Shown in pieces: positions 1 through 10,346 of a stretch of 64,000 bases of DNA. Position 1 is the first letter of the stretch, and each line of letters begins with the position of its first letter. The DNA is from Hymenobacter qilianensis (GTDB lineage Bacteria; Bacteroidota; Bacteroidia; Cytophagales; Hymenobacteraceae), in contig NZ_CP060784.1 in assembly GCF_014489555.1 (NCBI RefSeq), positions 1,984,001 through 2,048,000 on the forward strand, read 5' to 3'. The notes under the pieces are model-generated. The model did no database searches, was not told the DNA's origin, and was given only the letters and a program-made list of their open reading frames with translations. The translations under genes and the position numbers were made by a program.

Positions 1-2977
1 TACAAAAAGGGCCTGATGGATATCTTTCAGAAATATCCGAACGTGGTGTATGCCAACGGCCACGAGCATAACCTGCAGTATTTTAAGGTAGATGCTACCC
101 ACTTTATTACTAGTGGCTCGGGCTGCAAAACCCAGCACGTGCGCACCGGCCGCGATGCCGGCGCCATGTTCTCCGACAAGGAGAAAGGGTTTTCCCGGGT
201 TAATTACTACGACAACGGCGAAGTCTGGACGGAGTTCTGGGTGCCCAATGGCAATGGTGAAAATGGCCGGTTGGTGTTTCGGTACCCTATGTATGCTAAG
301 CAGTTGCCTCAAGCGCTGGCGCAGGCCCAGACCGATTCGACCAACGCCTCCAACGCCCTCGGCCCTCGCCGCGACTTCCGCGACAGTACCGTAACCCTGG
401 CCGTCAACCCGCGCTACGCTCAGCGCAGCCGGTTTTTTCGTACCTTCTTCGGCGACCACTATCGCGCCGAATGGGCCACGCCCGTTCGCTTCCCCATCCT
501 CGACTTAGCTACTGAAAAAGGCGGCCTGACGCCCTACCAGATTGGGGGCGGCAAACAGACCGCTTCGTTGAAAGTGCGCAACGAGGAAGGCCGCAACTAC
601 ACGCTGCGGGGCATTAATAAAGATCCTTCGGCAGTTTTGCCGGAGTCGCTGCGCGACGGCGCGGCGAAGGACATCTTGCAGGACCAGATTTCAGCCCAGC
701 ATCCCTATGCCTCCTTTGTGCTGCCGCCCCTGGCCTCGGCTGCTGGCATTCTGCACACTAACCCGGAGATGCGCTATATCCCGCAGGACCCGCTGCTGGG
801 CCAGTACTACGAGCGATTTTCAAACACGCCAGCAGCCCTTGAAGAAGACCCCAAGGATGACCAGAGTGACGTAGCCTCGTTGGGTAATGCTACCAACTTA
901 GTGGGCAGCGACCGGGTGCTGGAGCGCCTCATTGACGACAACGATAATAAGGTGAAGGAAAAAGCCTTCGCCCGCTCGCGCCTCTTCGATATGTGGATCG
1001 GCGACTGGGACCGGCACGAAGACCAATGGCGCTGGGCCGAAAAGAAGGATGAAGAGGGCGACCGAACCTTCACGGCTGTACCTGAGGACCGCGACGTGGC
1101 CTTCTTTAAAGGTGATGGCATTTTGCCTTACCTGATCAGCCGGGGATGGGGCATTCGTAACTTCCAGAATTTCGGCTACGACTACGCTGACTATAAGGGT
1201 CTTAACCTGACTGCTTTGGCCAATGACCGGGTGTTTCTGGCCTCGGTAACCAAGGAAGATTGGGTGAAGCACGCGCAGGAAATGAAAGCGGGTCTCACCG
1301 ATGAGGTGATTGAAAATGCTTTCCGTGAGCGTTGGCCGGAGCAGATCTATAAGCTGCACGGTCCCGAAATTATTGCCAAGCTGAAAAGCCGGCGGGAGCT
1401 GTTGCCGGAGTTGGCAGCCAACTACTACGAGGTAGTTTCCAAGATTACGGAGGTGAAGGGCAGCAGCAAGCGCGAAAAATTCGTGGTAGATCGTCTGCCT
1501 AACGACAAAACCCGCGTGACGGTGCAGAAGATAAACAAGGACGGTGAGTTCACTAAAATCCTCTACGACCGCACCTTTGATAATAAAGTCACGCAGGAAG
1601 TGCGCTTGTATGGTTTCGCCGGCAACGATATTTATAACATCAACGGCGATGTGAGGGATGGCCTCAAGCTGCGCATTATTGCCGGCACCGACCGCGACTC
1701 GATTGTAGACAAATCGAACGTGCGCGGCATTGAGCACCAAACACATATCTACGATGCCGATACCGGCAACGTCATCATTAAGGGCCGCGACACCCGCCTG
1801 CGCCTGGAGCCCGGTATCGATGTGAGCCGCTACGATAACCCGAACCGTGCCGACCGTAAAGATTACCGTCTCGATTATCTGGGGCCGGCGCTGTACTTCG
1901 GCTATAACGTGGACGACCGGCTATTCTTTGGCGGTGGTATTACCTACCGCAACTATGCTTTCCGGAAGGAGCCTTTCGCTTCGGATCAGTCGTTGGTAGC
2001 CAACTATTCGCCTTCGCAGAAAGCGTATAACGTGCGTTATAAAGGCCAGTTTACGGATATGTTCGGTAAGTACGACCTGAACGTGACCAGTCAGCTTTAT
2101 GGGCCGCAGCTGCTTTACAACTACTTCGGTGAGGGCAACGACACGGACAATATTCTGGAAGACCGGGAAGGCCGCGTCCGCAACCGCGACATCAACGAAA
2201 CCTACCGCATCCGCTTTTCGCGCTTCTACTTCTCGCCAGTGCTGGAAAAGGATGTGTTTAGCTTCCTCAAAATCGGATTTGGCCCCCAGTACGACCAGTT
2301 CCACGTTGAACGTAACCCCATTGGCAGCGAGATTGACAAAGGCCTCGTTGAAGACAACGGCGTAAGTGGGGCCGCTGTCGGCATCCGCTCCTCCGACTTT
2401 GGTATGAATCGCTATGCTGGGGGCGTTTTTATCTGAACATCGATGCCGCCAGCTCCCCCAAAAACCCGCGCATTGGTCTGCGCTGGTACAACTCGGCCGA
2501 GTATAACTTCCAGATGAACGGGGAGCGACTCAACTTCGGGCGCCTAGCCTCGGAGTTCCGGTTTTACCTCACTCCCAACTTTCCTTTCCAGCTCACCTGG
2601 GCCGGCCGAATTGGCGGGGCGCGCAACCTCGGCGACTATCGGTTTTATCAGGCCAATACGCTGGGGGCACCACCAACCTGCGCGGCTACCGCCGTACACG
2701 TTTTGCAGGTCGCAGTACTGTATATGCCAACGCCGAGGTGCGCCTTCAGCTCTTTACGTTCAACGCTTACCTCTTCCCGGCCAAAATCGGGGTGATGGGA
2801 CTTGCGGACGCCGCCCGAGTGTATAGCCAATACGATGAGCGCACTGGCTTGGGGGCCTTTCATACCGGAGTAGGCGGTGGCGTGTGGGCCGATATTCTAA
2901 AGCAGGTGGTAATTAATGCTACTTATTCAGTAGGTGAAGAGAACCTGGTTTTTGTGGGCTTCGACTTTCTATTCTGA
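1..2977 (+). pseudogene. Metallophosphoesterase fused to an outer-membrane beta-barrel, 3' part, two frameshifts
   Basis: The gene is open at the left edge of the window. The first codons encode the tail of a calcineurin-like phosphoesterase: GHEHNLQ near residue 20 matches the family's last metal-binding motif (GHxH). A long linker follows, then a C-terminal half with alternating aromatic/polar strands ending in FVGFDFLF, typical of an Omp85/surface-antigen-like barrel. This suggests an envelope phosphoesterase anchored in the outer membrane. The frame breaks at G5 runs at 2419-2423 and 2663-2667. Adding one G to each gives a continuous frame of 992 residues to the stop at 2977 with coherent barrel sequence (AGGRFYLNIDA and LGGTTNLRGY across the joins). 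The substrate cannot be told from the sequence. The phosphoesterase core lies outside the window. Confidence 0.8.
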
Positions 2978-2995
2978 CGGAATAGCAACGTAAAG

Positions 2996-3042
2996 AATGG
3001 CCAGGTGATAGGGGTATAATTGCCCTACGCTTGGCCATTTTT
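2996..3042 (+). terminator. Rho-independent terminator
   Basis: The stem AATGGCCA / TGGCCATT is followed by a T run, directly after the phosphoesterase-barrel gene. Confidence 0.7.
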
Positions 3043-3110
3043 CATTAAAAGACGTTAATCCCAAAACCGAGTATTTGTGGGTTTTTGGAAGAAGAAATTT
3101 TCACGTTCAT

Positions 3111-4214
3111 ATGACATCGATTTCTGCCTTTTTGCGCCGTGGGGGGCAAATTTTGGGTCTTGTAGCCTTATTCTTGCCTGTTCTGGACGCGCAGGCGCAA
3201 GTAAGGCCTCCCCGCACGCGCGTGTACCCGCGCCCCGCCCCGCCCACCGACTCGCTCACGGATGAGCTGGTAGGCAAGGAAAAGGAATTTGCTAACCCCT
3301 CCGTCTTGGGTCAGGGCCCCAGTAAAGGCCTGATTTTTCACTACGAGCGCACCACCGGCTTCGATATCACTTCCAACTCGCGCAGTAGCGACTTCACAGA
3401 TCGGTCAGGGCGCGTAAGCAACAACGACCGCTTCATCGTGAAAGGCTACATTCCGGTCTGGAATCGGCCGCACCTTAAGATGGTGGTGGGCGTGAATTAT
3501 GAGCGGGAAGAGTTTGAGTTCGAAAACCGCCCCACTGGCTACACGCTCTATGACGAGCTGGAGGAAAAAGGCCTCAAAACGCTTGGTACTCAGCTGGTGG
3601 TGCTGCGGCCCATTGATGAGCGCAACTTCATATTGGGCCGGGTAAAAGGCGAGCTGAACGGCGACTATACGTCCTCTGAGCTAAGGCTCAAGGACTATCT
3701 GCGCATGTCATACGAGCTGGTGTATGGCTGGAAAAAGTCGCCCACGTTTTCCTGGGGCATTGGTGCGCAGCTGGGCTACACCTTCGGCCGGCGCAGCATC
3801 TATCCAGCCATCATGTACAACCGCACCTGGAGCGACCATTGGGGCGTAGAAGCGTTGTTTCCGGCGCGCGTGCTGGTGCGGCATAACGCCTCGGCCAAGT
3901 CGCTGCTGTTTGCCGGCTACGACGTGAATGGTCTGAGCTATATCCTCAAATTCCGGGAAACCTTACCCATCGACCCCACCCTTACCACCGTGGAGCTGCG
4001 CGAAACCGAGCTGAAGGTGCGTGGCCGTTGGGAGCGGGAAATCTATGATTTCCTGTGGTTTGGGGCTGAAGGCGGCTACCGCTATAACAACTCGTTTGAT
4101 GTGTTCGACCGGCGCAACGGCCGCACGAAGGTCATCGACAACAAGCTGGCTGGTACGCCTTATTTCAGCCTGGAATTATTCATTGTGCCGCCGCGCCGCT
4201 TCCTGAAGCAATAA
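3111..4214 (+). CDS. DUF6268-type outer membrane beta-barrel protein
   Basis: A protein of about 367 residues starting at ATG 3111. An in-frame TTG at 3075 would put an odd leader before the signal peptide, so ATG is preferred. Residues 1-30 form a signal peptide with a hydrophobic core ending AQAQ. A short proline/arginine-rich linker follows, then a body of amphipathic strands rich in Tyr, Arg and Gly that ends in an aromatic strand (YFSLELFIV). The pattern fits the DUF6268 outer-membrane barrels of Bacteroidota, which have no known biochemical function. It is convergent with ppk1 and shares the terminator at 4227. Family assignment is by sequence feel; the barrel and secretion calls are firmer. 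Confidence 0.75.
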   Translation: MTSISAFLRRGGQILGLVALFLPVLDAQAQVRPPRTRVYPRPAPPTDSLTDELVGKEKEFANPSVLGQGPSKGLIFHYERTTGFDITSNSRSSDFTDRSGRVSNNDRFIVKGYIPVWNRPHLKMVVGVNYEREEFEFENRPTGYTLYDELEEKGLKTLGTQLVVLRPIDERNFILGRVKGELNGDYTSSELRLKDYLRMSYELVYGWKKSPTFSWGIGAQLGYTFGRRSIYPAIMYNRTWSDHWGVEALFPARVLVRHNASAKSLLFAGYDVNGLSYILKFRETLPIDPTLTTVELRETELKVRGRWEREIYDFLWFGAEGGYRYNNSFDVFDRRNGRTKVIDNKLAGTPYFSLELFIVPPRRFLKQ

Positions 4215-4226
4215 TGTAGCAACAAT

Positions 4227-4262
4227 AAAAAAGCCCCCAGCTACGTAGCTGGGGGCTTTTTT
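4227..4262. terminator. Bidirectional terminator between convergent genes
   Basis: A perfect stem GCCCCCAGCTA / TAGCTGGGGGC is flanked by A6 and T6, so it can work in both directions for the barrel gene and ppk1. Confidence 0.9.
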
Positions 4263-4282
4263 GTTCCTGTCCTTCCTGTCCG

Positions 4283-6425
4283 TTAAGCGGCCGGCTTCTT
4301 CCGGGGGCTTTTTTGCCTGCTGGTTTGGCCCCGGCTTTTTCCGTTGGGCGGGCTTTGCTTAGCTTTTTCAGGTATTCGTAGGTGGCTAGCTGGGCGCGTA
4401 CCTGAGGGGCATTTTTGTCGTCCTGGCCGATAAAGTTGTTGTGAAAATCTCTGGACTTTACGTTGTCCTGGCGTTGCAGGTCGAGCAGGTGGCGGACTTC
4501 AGCGCGGATTTTAGGGTCGAGAATCGGAAAGCCGACCTCCACCCGGCGATCCAGGTTGCGGGCCATCCAGTCGGACGACGCTACAAACACCTTTTCATCG
4601 CCATCGTTGCCAAATACATACACGCGGGCGTGCTCCAGGTAGCGGTCCACGATGCCGCGCTGCTCGATGTTCTCGCTTTGGCCGGGCACTTGCGGAATAA
4701 GGCACGAAATACCGCGCACCAAAAGCTCGACGCGGACGCCGGCTGCGCTGGCTTCATACAGCTTATGAATCATGCGCTCATCCTGCAAGGCATTTACTTT
4801 CAGAATGATATAAGCGTCTTTGCCGGCTTTGGCCAATTCTATCTCCCGGTCTACCAGCTCGTTGAGCCGGTCGCGCAGCTCAAAGGGAGCCACCAGCAGA
4901 TACTCGAAGCCATCTTTGGCCTGACGATCCAGGAAGTAGTCGAACACCCGGCTTACCTCGTTGGTCAGCCGCTCATCAGCGGTAAACAGGCCGTGGTCGG
5001 CGTAAATCTGGCTGGTTACTTCGTTGAAGTTGCCCGTGCTCAGGTAGGCGTAGTGCTTGGCCTTCTCATTCTCGGTACGCGTCACCAAAGCGAGCTTGCT
5101 ATGCACTTTTAAGTCAGGAATGCCAAAAATGACATTGGCGCCGGCATCTTGCAGCTTCTCCGCCCAATACATATTCGACTCCTCGTCGAAGCGGGCCTTA
5201 AGCTCTACTACTACAGTCACTTGCTTGCCCTGCTTGGCTGCCTTCACCAGCGCTTTGGCCACCTCGCTTTTAGCCGACACCCGATACAAGGTCACGCCAA
5301 TGCTGGTAACGGCCGGATCGAGGGCCGCTTCAGTCAGAAAGCGCGTGACGTACTCGAAGGACTGGTAGGGGAGGTGAAGCAGGTGGTCTCGCTCGGCAAT
5401 GGCGGCCAGCATACTGCCCGCACCGCGCGGCAACGTAGGATGAGGCAGCGGCGGCTGGGGCGGAAAAGTAAGATCGGGGCGGCCGACGTCCGGGAAGCCG
5501 AAAAAGTCGCGGAAGTTGTGGTAGCGGCTGCCCGCCACCAGCTCGCCTTTGCCGATGCCGGTTTTCTGCATCACGGCCCGCAATACCTCATTTGGCATGG
5601 CTGGGTCGTAGAGCAGGCGGGCCGGGTAGCCCGTTTCGCGTTTCTGCAAACTGCTCTTAATCTTGGCCATCAGGTTGCCGGATACTTCTTCCTGAATATC
5701 CAGTTCCGCATCGCGCGAAATTTTGATGGCATGCACCTGCACGCGCTTGTACTGCGGAAACAGCTCGGTTGCGCAGCACCGAATCACGTCGTCCAGGAAC
5801 AGAACGTAGCGCTCTTCGCCCTCCGCTGGGAGCTGCACAAAACGCCCCCCGTGCCGTTTGGTAGGGAGTTCCATGACTAATATCCGCTCGTCGGGCTGAT
5901 GCTTTTTCTCCTTCACCGGCTCGGTGAGCAGAAAGGTAAGGTACACGCTTTGGTCCTTAAGAAACAGGTGGTGCAGGTTGTCGTCGAGGCTGACGGGCGA
6001 GAGCAGATCGCGCACCTTTTCGCGGAAATACTCCTCCACCCACTCCCGCTGCGTTTCGCTCAAATCGTGGTCGGAGAGCAGATGAATGTGCTGGCGATGC
6101 AGCTCCGGCAGAATACTGCCCCGAAAGGTGTCGCCAAAAGCTTCCTGCTGTTTATTTACCTCGGCCAGCAGGTTTTTGAGCTGTTCGGCCGGGTCTTCGC
6201 CCAGCTTGGCGCGGGTTTTTTTCTTAAGCTTCACTAGGCGGCGCAGCGTGGCCACGCGCACCTTGAAATATTCGTCCAGATTCGACGAAAAGATGGCCAT
6301 AAACTTCAGCCGCTCCAGCAGGGGCACTTCCGGGCTCTGCGCCTCTTGCAGCACACGGGCATTGAACGCCAGCCAGCTCAACTCCCGGTTCAGCAATGTG
6401 GGGTGGGTCTTGGGGGCATTTCCAT
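4283..6425 (-). CDS. ppk1: Polyphosphate kinase 1 (both ends frameshifted)
   Basis: PPK1 reversibly transfers the gamma-phosphate of ATP to polyphosphate. The core is unmistakable: NRELSWLAFN near the N-terminus, KVHSKLALVTR carrying the autophosphorylated His, and SENIEQRGIVDRYLEHARVY carrying the second conserved His. As given, the frame starts at a TTG inside NRELSW and reads through the terminator into the neighbouring gene up to 4180. Restoring one G at 6412-6416 supplies an ATG start (6425 or 6419). Restoring one G at 4303-4307 gives a tail ending KKPAA and a stop at 4283, just before the terminator. The repaired length is about 714 residues, normal for PPK1. It lies 116 bp downstream of sixA on the same strand, so the two may be co-transcribed. 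Confidence 0.93.
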
Positions 6426-6541
6426 GTGTTTTAAGGGTATTACGTTAATGATCAGGGCAAAGCGCTACGCCCGCCGACTGCCTTATACGGCAAGCCGCCG
6501 CAACTTGAGGCTTTCGTGTGGTATTTACTGACGAGGTAAGT

Positions 6542-7036
6542 CTATTCCTTGTCCCGGGGATGGTCGTAGAAATAATACTCAGAGTTGGTTCGATCCACGT
6601 GGGCCCAGTGGTCGGTATTGAAGCGCAGGCACACGATAGCGGCCGTCGTCATTTCAGGTATCTGACTGGGAGAGAGTAAGTTGGCGAAATCAGTAATGGT
6701 GTTGTTGTGGCCCACCAGCAACACCGAAGTAGCCTCATTGGGCAGCTCGTGTACTACCCGCATCAGGTCGTTTACATCGGCCTGATATATTTTCTCCACC
6801 ACTTGAATCTTCTCGTGCGGGTACTTCAGCACGCTGGCCACCAGCGCCGCCGTGCTGAGCGCGCGCACCGCCGGCGAGCTAACTAGCAAATCCAGCTGTA
6901 TGTGGCGTTTCGCCAGCGCCTCGCCCATAGCCGGAGCATCTGTACGCCCTCGGCCATTCAGGGGCCGCTCCCGGTCGCTCAGGTCGTCAAAGTTCCAGCT
7001 CGACTTTGCATGGCGCATCAGATACAAGGTTTTCAT
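6542..7036 (-). CDS. sixA: SixA-type histidine phosphatase
   Basis: About 164 residues of the histidine phosphatase (phosphoglycerate mutase-like) superfamily. LMRHAKSSW near residue 6 has the catalytic His of the RHG-type motif, and VGHNN near residue 105 has the second active-site His. The length and lack of an insertion fit the SixA branch, which dephosphorylates phosphohistidine in signalling or phosphotransfer proteins. ATG 7036 is preferred over a TTG two codons upstream. The gene precedes ppk1 on the same strand, a pairing that suggests a link to polyphosphate or phosphohistidine turnover, although the substrate is not shown by sequence. Confidence 0.85.
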   Translation of the reverse strand: MKTLYLMRHAKSSWNFDDLSDRERPLNGRGRTDAPAMGEALAKRHIQLDLLVSSPAVRALSTAALVASVLKYPHEKIQVVEKIYQADVNDLMRVVHELPNEATSVLLVGHNNTITDFANLLSPSQIPEMTTAAIVCLRFNTDHWAHVDRTNSEYYFYDHPRDKE

Positions 7037-7228
7037 AAACAAAAAGTTGGAATGGGGATTCTATACTACAAACGTTATGCGGGTTTCGGCTAAATACCAA
7101 TCCGGGTCCACGAATTTAAACGATTCGATCTTTTAGGCTAAAGCAGGTAATATAAAAGCACATATTCACGTCTAATCGCTGAACTGAAAGTCAGCGCAGC
7201 TAACAACCGAAACCAAGCCGGCCTTAAC

Positions 7229-7263
7229 AAAAAAGCCCCCAGAAGTATTCTGGGGGCTTTTTT
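7229..7263 (-). terminator. Terminator downstream of hflX
   Basis: The stem GCCCCCAGAA / TTCTGGGGGC with flanking A6 and T6 lies just after the hflX stop on the minus strand. Confidence 0.88.
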
Positions 7264-7281
7264 GTCGTTGTCAAATGCAGG

Positions 7282-8607
7282 TTACTCCTCTTCAACTATG
7301 GGTTGCTGGTTAGGATAGCGTTGGTAGTGCAGCTTGGCTACGTGCCGAGCCAGTAGGTCTCGCAGCTCATCGATATTGGTGCGCTCCTGCGCCGAAATAA
7401 AGATTACCGGGTCGTGCATTTTGGCCATGTACGTAGCTTTCAGCTGCTCCAATGACGGCCGCTCGGGGGCGTCTTCGTCCGCATTCATGCCTTCAAACTG
7501 CTGCTCCGAGGCGTTAGCGGTATCGGTGCTGTATTGGTCTATCTTGTTAAACACCAGCAGCATCGGCTTGTCGGCAGCGTTGATGTCCTTGAGCGTGTCG
7601 TTCACCACCGCAATCTGCTCCTCAAACGACGGGTGCGAAATATCAACCACGTGCACCAGCAAGTCGGCCTCGCGAATCTCGTCCAGCGTGGATTTAAAGC
7701 TCTCGATCAGGCGCGTGGGCAGCTTGCGGATAAACCCTACCGTGTCGGAAAGCAGAAACGGCATGTTTTCCAGCACCACCTTCCGCACCGTCGAGTCGAC
7801 GGTAGCGAACAGCTTGTTTTCGGCAAACACATCGGAGCGCGACAGCATGTTCATAATGGTGCTTTTGCCCACGTTGGTGTATCCCACCAGCGCCACGCGT
7901 ACCACGCCCGTCCGCGACTTGCGCTGGGTGTTGCTCTGCTTATCAAACGTTTCCAGCTTTTCCTTCAGAAAGTCGATCCGGTCGCGTACTACGCGGCGGT
8001 CAGTTTCAATCTCGGTCTCACCCGGTCCGCGCTGACTTACGCCACCACCACGCTGCTTGTCCAAGTGAGTCCAAAGACCCGTCAGGCGCGGCAACAGGTA
8101 TTGATACTGAGCCAGTTCTACCTGGGTGCGCGCCGTGGCCGACTTCGCCCGCCGGGCAAAGATGTCGATGATCAGCAGAGAGCGGTCCACGATTTTAACC
8201 TTCAGTTCCGCCTCCAGGTTGCGCAGCTGCGACGGCGAAAGCTCATCATCAAAAATGACCATGCTCGCCTTCGTATGGTTCACGTAGGCCTTGATTTCGG
8301 CCAGCTTGCCCTCGCCCACGAAGGTGCGCGTATCCGGCTTTTCAAGGCGCTGCACAAAGCGCTTCGTGACCTGTGCGCCCGCCGTTTCGGCCAGAAAAGC
8401 CAGTTCGTCGAGGTATTCCTGGGTGGTGGCGTCGGGCTGGCGTTTGTCAGGTACAGCCACCAGAACGGCCGTTTCGGCCATCACGGCGGTATTATACGTG
8501 CCCGTGGCGGGGTCGCGGGTGGGCTGGCTGCTGTCGGCGCTATCGGTGGTATTGTGCCGGTTGCTGGTGGTTGGGTTCCAGCTATGTGAATTTGTCTTTT
8601 TTGCCAT
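7282..8607 (-). CDS. hflX: GTPase HflX
   Basis: 441 residues with the full HflX plan: an N-terminal nucleotide-binding domain (TRTFVGEGKLAEI), a glycine-rich linker (GGGVSQRGPGETEIETDRR), then a G domain with P-loop GYTNVGKST, DTVGFI (G3) and NKID (G4). HflX binds the 50S subunit and rescues stalled or heat-damaged ribosomes. The first 40 residues are Ser/Thr/Asn-rich and poorly conserved, so the exact start is uncertain; MAETAVLVAV near residue 43 is an alternative. A terminator follows directly. The cytochrome gene upstream on the same strand is 50 bp away. Confidence 0.95.
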   Translation of the reverse strand: MAKKTNSHSWNPTTSNRHNTTDSADSSQPTRDPATGTYNTAVMAETAVLVAVPDKRQPDATTQEYLDELAFLAETAGAQVTKRFVQRLEKPDTRTFVGEGKLAEIKAYVNHTKASMVIFDDELSPSQLRNLEAELKVKIVDRSLLIIDIFARRAKSATARTQVELAQYQYLLPRLTGLWTHLDKQRGGGVSQRGPGETEIETDRRVVRDRIDFLKEKLETFDKQSNTQRKSRTGVVRVALVGYTNVGKSTIMNMLSRSDVFAENKLFATVDSTVRKVVLENMPFLLSDTVGFIRKLPTRLIESFKSTLDEIREADLLVHVVDISHPSFEEQIAVVNDTLKDINAADKPMLLVFNKIDQYSTDTANASEQQFEGMNADEDAPERPSLEQLKATYMAKMHDPVIFISAQERTNIDELRDLLARHVAKLHYQRYPNQQPIVEEE

Positions 8608-8657
8608 GTCAGTTAGAGTAATGTTCAGGCGCTGTCGCAGCCGCTCAGGAGCGGCGG

Positions 8658-9050
8658 CTAGCGCAAGGTGAGGGAATACGCGGCGACCTGCTCAATTTCC
8701 TCTTCGGTGAGCGAATCCTTGAACGCCGGCATCTTGCCCATGCCCTTGGTAACTATGTACACGCGGCCGTTGGTATTTAGGTTGCTTTTGGTGAGGTCGC
8801 GGGCACCATTATTTCCCAGCTTTCCATCGGGGCCGTGGCAAACCACGCAGCGTTCCGCAAAAATGGCCTGCCCAGCGGCCAGCGCATCCGTTTCCAGAGT
8901 GCCCAGAATAGCAGCCGGCGCGGCCGGATCAGGCTCGGGCAGGGCCGCGGGGGCCGACTGTATCGGATCAGCAGATTGGCAGGCCGCTACGCTCAAAAAA
9001 AAGCCCCCCAAGGCTAGCTGGCGCATTAAATAAGCAGTTGTTAACTTCAT
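8658..9050 (-). CDS. Lipoprotein c-type cytochrome
   Basis: About 130 residues from ATG 9050. A signal peptide ends in the lipobox LSVAAC, so the protein should be lipid-anchored on the periplasmic side. After a Pro/Ala-rich linker comes one class I cytochrome c domain: CVVCH binds haem, and GKMPAF supplies the likely Met axial ligand. The tail EEEIEQVAAYSLTLR is the usual C-terminal helix. It probably carries electrons between membrane complexes. A longer reading to 9260 overlaps the divergent glycosyltransferase and lacks a signal peptide at its start, so it was rejected. Confidence 0.9.
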   Translation of the reverse strand: MKLTTAYLMRQLALGGFFLSVAACQSADPIQSAPAALPEPDPAAPAAILGTLETDALAAGQAIFAERCVVCHGPDGKLGNNGARDLTKSNLNTNGRVYIVTKGMGKMPAFKDSLTEEEIEQVAAYSLTLR

Positions 9051-9131
9051 TTCTGGATCTATAACACACAAACGCGGCGCAAAGTACCATTGGTAAGGTG
9101 CTTGGTTGCAATCTTTTCGGGGCAGGCCTTC

Positions 9132-9139
9132 TACCTTTG
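9132..9139 (+). promoter_or_regulatory. Candidate -7 promoter box for the glycosyltransferase
   Basis: TACCTTTG matches the Bacteroidota TAnnTTTG box and ends 20 bp before the ATG. A TTG lies 23 bp upstream rather than the usual 19, so the -33 half is weak. Confidence 0.45.
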
Positions 9140-9159
9140 CGCCAAATTTTGCCTGCCTG

Positions 9160-10281
9160 ATGCGCGTTGCTATCGTTATTAATACCTCCTGGAATATCTG
9201 GAATTTTCGCCGCAGCCTGGTGAAAGCCTTACAGGCCGCCGGCCACGAAGTGCTGGCCATAGCGCCCCCCGATGATTACTCCGCCCGCCTCGAAACCGAA
9301 TTAGGCTGCCGCTTTGTGCCCATTCGTATGGAAAACAAGGGCACTAATCCGTTGAAGGATGCTCAGCTCACGCGGCGCTTCTACAAGATTTACCGCCGCG
9401 AGCGGCCCGATGTGGTGCTTCACTACACCATCAAGCCCAATATCTACGGCACGCTGGCTGCCAAAATTGCCGGTATTCCGAGCGTGAATAACGTGTCGGG
9501 GCTGGGCACGGTGTTCATCATTCGCAACATGGTGAGCCGGGTGGCGCTGGGCCTGTACCGGTTTGCGTTTCGGTTTCCAAAGCGGGTGTTTTTCCAAAAC
9601 GACGATGACCGCCAGCTTTTTCTGCAGCACGGTTTGGTGCAGCCGCATATCACAGACCTGCTGCCCGGCTCCGGCGTGGACGTTCAGCGCTTCCGGCCGG
9701 CCGCTGAGTTTAGCCGGCAGCAGCCCTTTACGTTTCTGATGGTGGCCCGGGTGCTGTACGAAAAAGGCGTGGAAGAGTATTTTGAGGCGGCCCGCCTGGT
9801 ACGCGCAGCCGTGCCCGGCACCCGCGTGCAGCTGCTGGGCGGTGTGGATGAGTCGGGAAACATTGGGGTGAAGCGCGCGGTGCTGGACGAATGGCTCCGC
9901 GCCGGCCATATCGAGTATCTGGGCACTTCCGATAACGTGGCCGAACACCTGGCCCAGGCCGATGCGGTGGTGCTGCCCTCGTACCGCGAAGGCACCCCCA
10001 AAACCCTGTTGGAAGCCGCCGCTATGGCCAAGCCCATCGTCACGACCGATGTGCCGGGTTGCCGCGAAACCGTAGAGAACGGCGTGAACGGCCTGCTCTG
10101 CCAGGTTCGCGACGCCCCCGACCTGGCCGCTAAAATGCTCCAGGTTCTGCGCCTCAGCGACGCGGAGCTGGCTACCATGGGCCGCGCCAGTCGCCGCTTG
10201 GCCGAGCAGAAATTTGATGAGCAGCTGGTGTTGGATAAGTATCTGCGCGTAGTAGCCGAGGTGGAGAAACAGCGTACGTAA
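9160..10281 (+). CDS. Glycosyltransferase family 4
   Basis: 373 residues, GT-B fold. The N-terminal half opens with RVAIVINTSWNIWNFR (substrate-side Rossmann domain). The C-terminal half has FLMVARVLYEKGVEEY and the E-x7-E motif EGTPKTLLEAA that holds the nucleotide sugar. It resembles capsule or exopolysaccharide transferases that add a hexose to a lipid-linked acceptor. The start ATG 9160 gives the canonical N-terminal strand. rfbC follows 65 bp downstream on the same strand, so a deoxysugar-containing surface glycan is a reasonable guess. Donor and acceptor cannot be read from the sequence. Confidence 0.9.
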   Translation: MRVAIVINTSWNIWNFRRSLVKALQAAGHEVLAIAPPDDYSARLETELGCRFVPIRMENKGTNPLKDAQLTRRFYKIYRRERPDVVLHYTIKPNIYGTLAAKIAGIPSVNNVSGLGTVFIIRNMVSRVALGLYRFAFRFPKRVFFQNDDDRQLFLQHGLVQPHITDLLPGSGVDVQRFRPAAEFSRQQPFTFLMVARVLYEKGVEEYFEAARLVRAAVPGTRVQLLGGVDESGNIGVKRAVLDEWLRAGHIEYLGTSDNVAEHLAQADAVVLPSYREGTPKTLLEAAAMAKPIVTTDVPGCRETVENGVNGLLCQVRDAPDLAAKMLQVLRLSDAELATMGRASRRLAEQKFDEQLVLDKYLRVVAEVEKQRT

Positions 10282-10346
10282 GCTGCACTAAGGGCCAACG
10301 TGCCGCCGCATAGTCTTTAGATTTAGAATTGAATTAGATAGAAGAA

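Noticed and set aside
898..1746. Long minus-strand open frame opposite the phosphoesterase-barrel gene (282 codons)
   Set aside because: It is the shadow of a GC-rich gene and has no recognisable domain. Similar antisense frames opposite hflX (7534-8589), the FAD oxidoreductase (33107-34018) and the plug-domain gene (24623-25840) were rejected for the same reason.
8658..9260. Long 200-residue reading of the cytochrome gene
   Set aside because: The extra N-terminus overlaps the divergent glycosyltransferase gene and lacks a signal peptide; ATG 9050 gives a clean lipoprotein signal.
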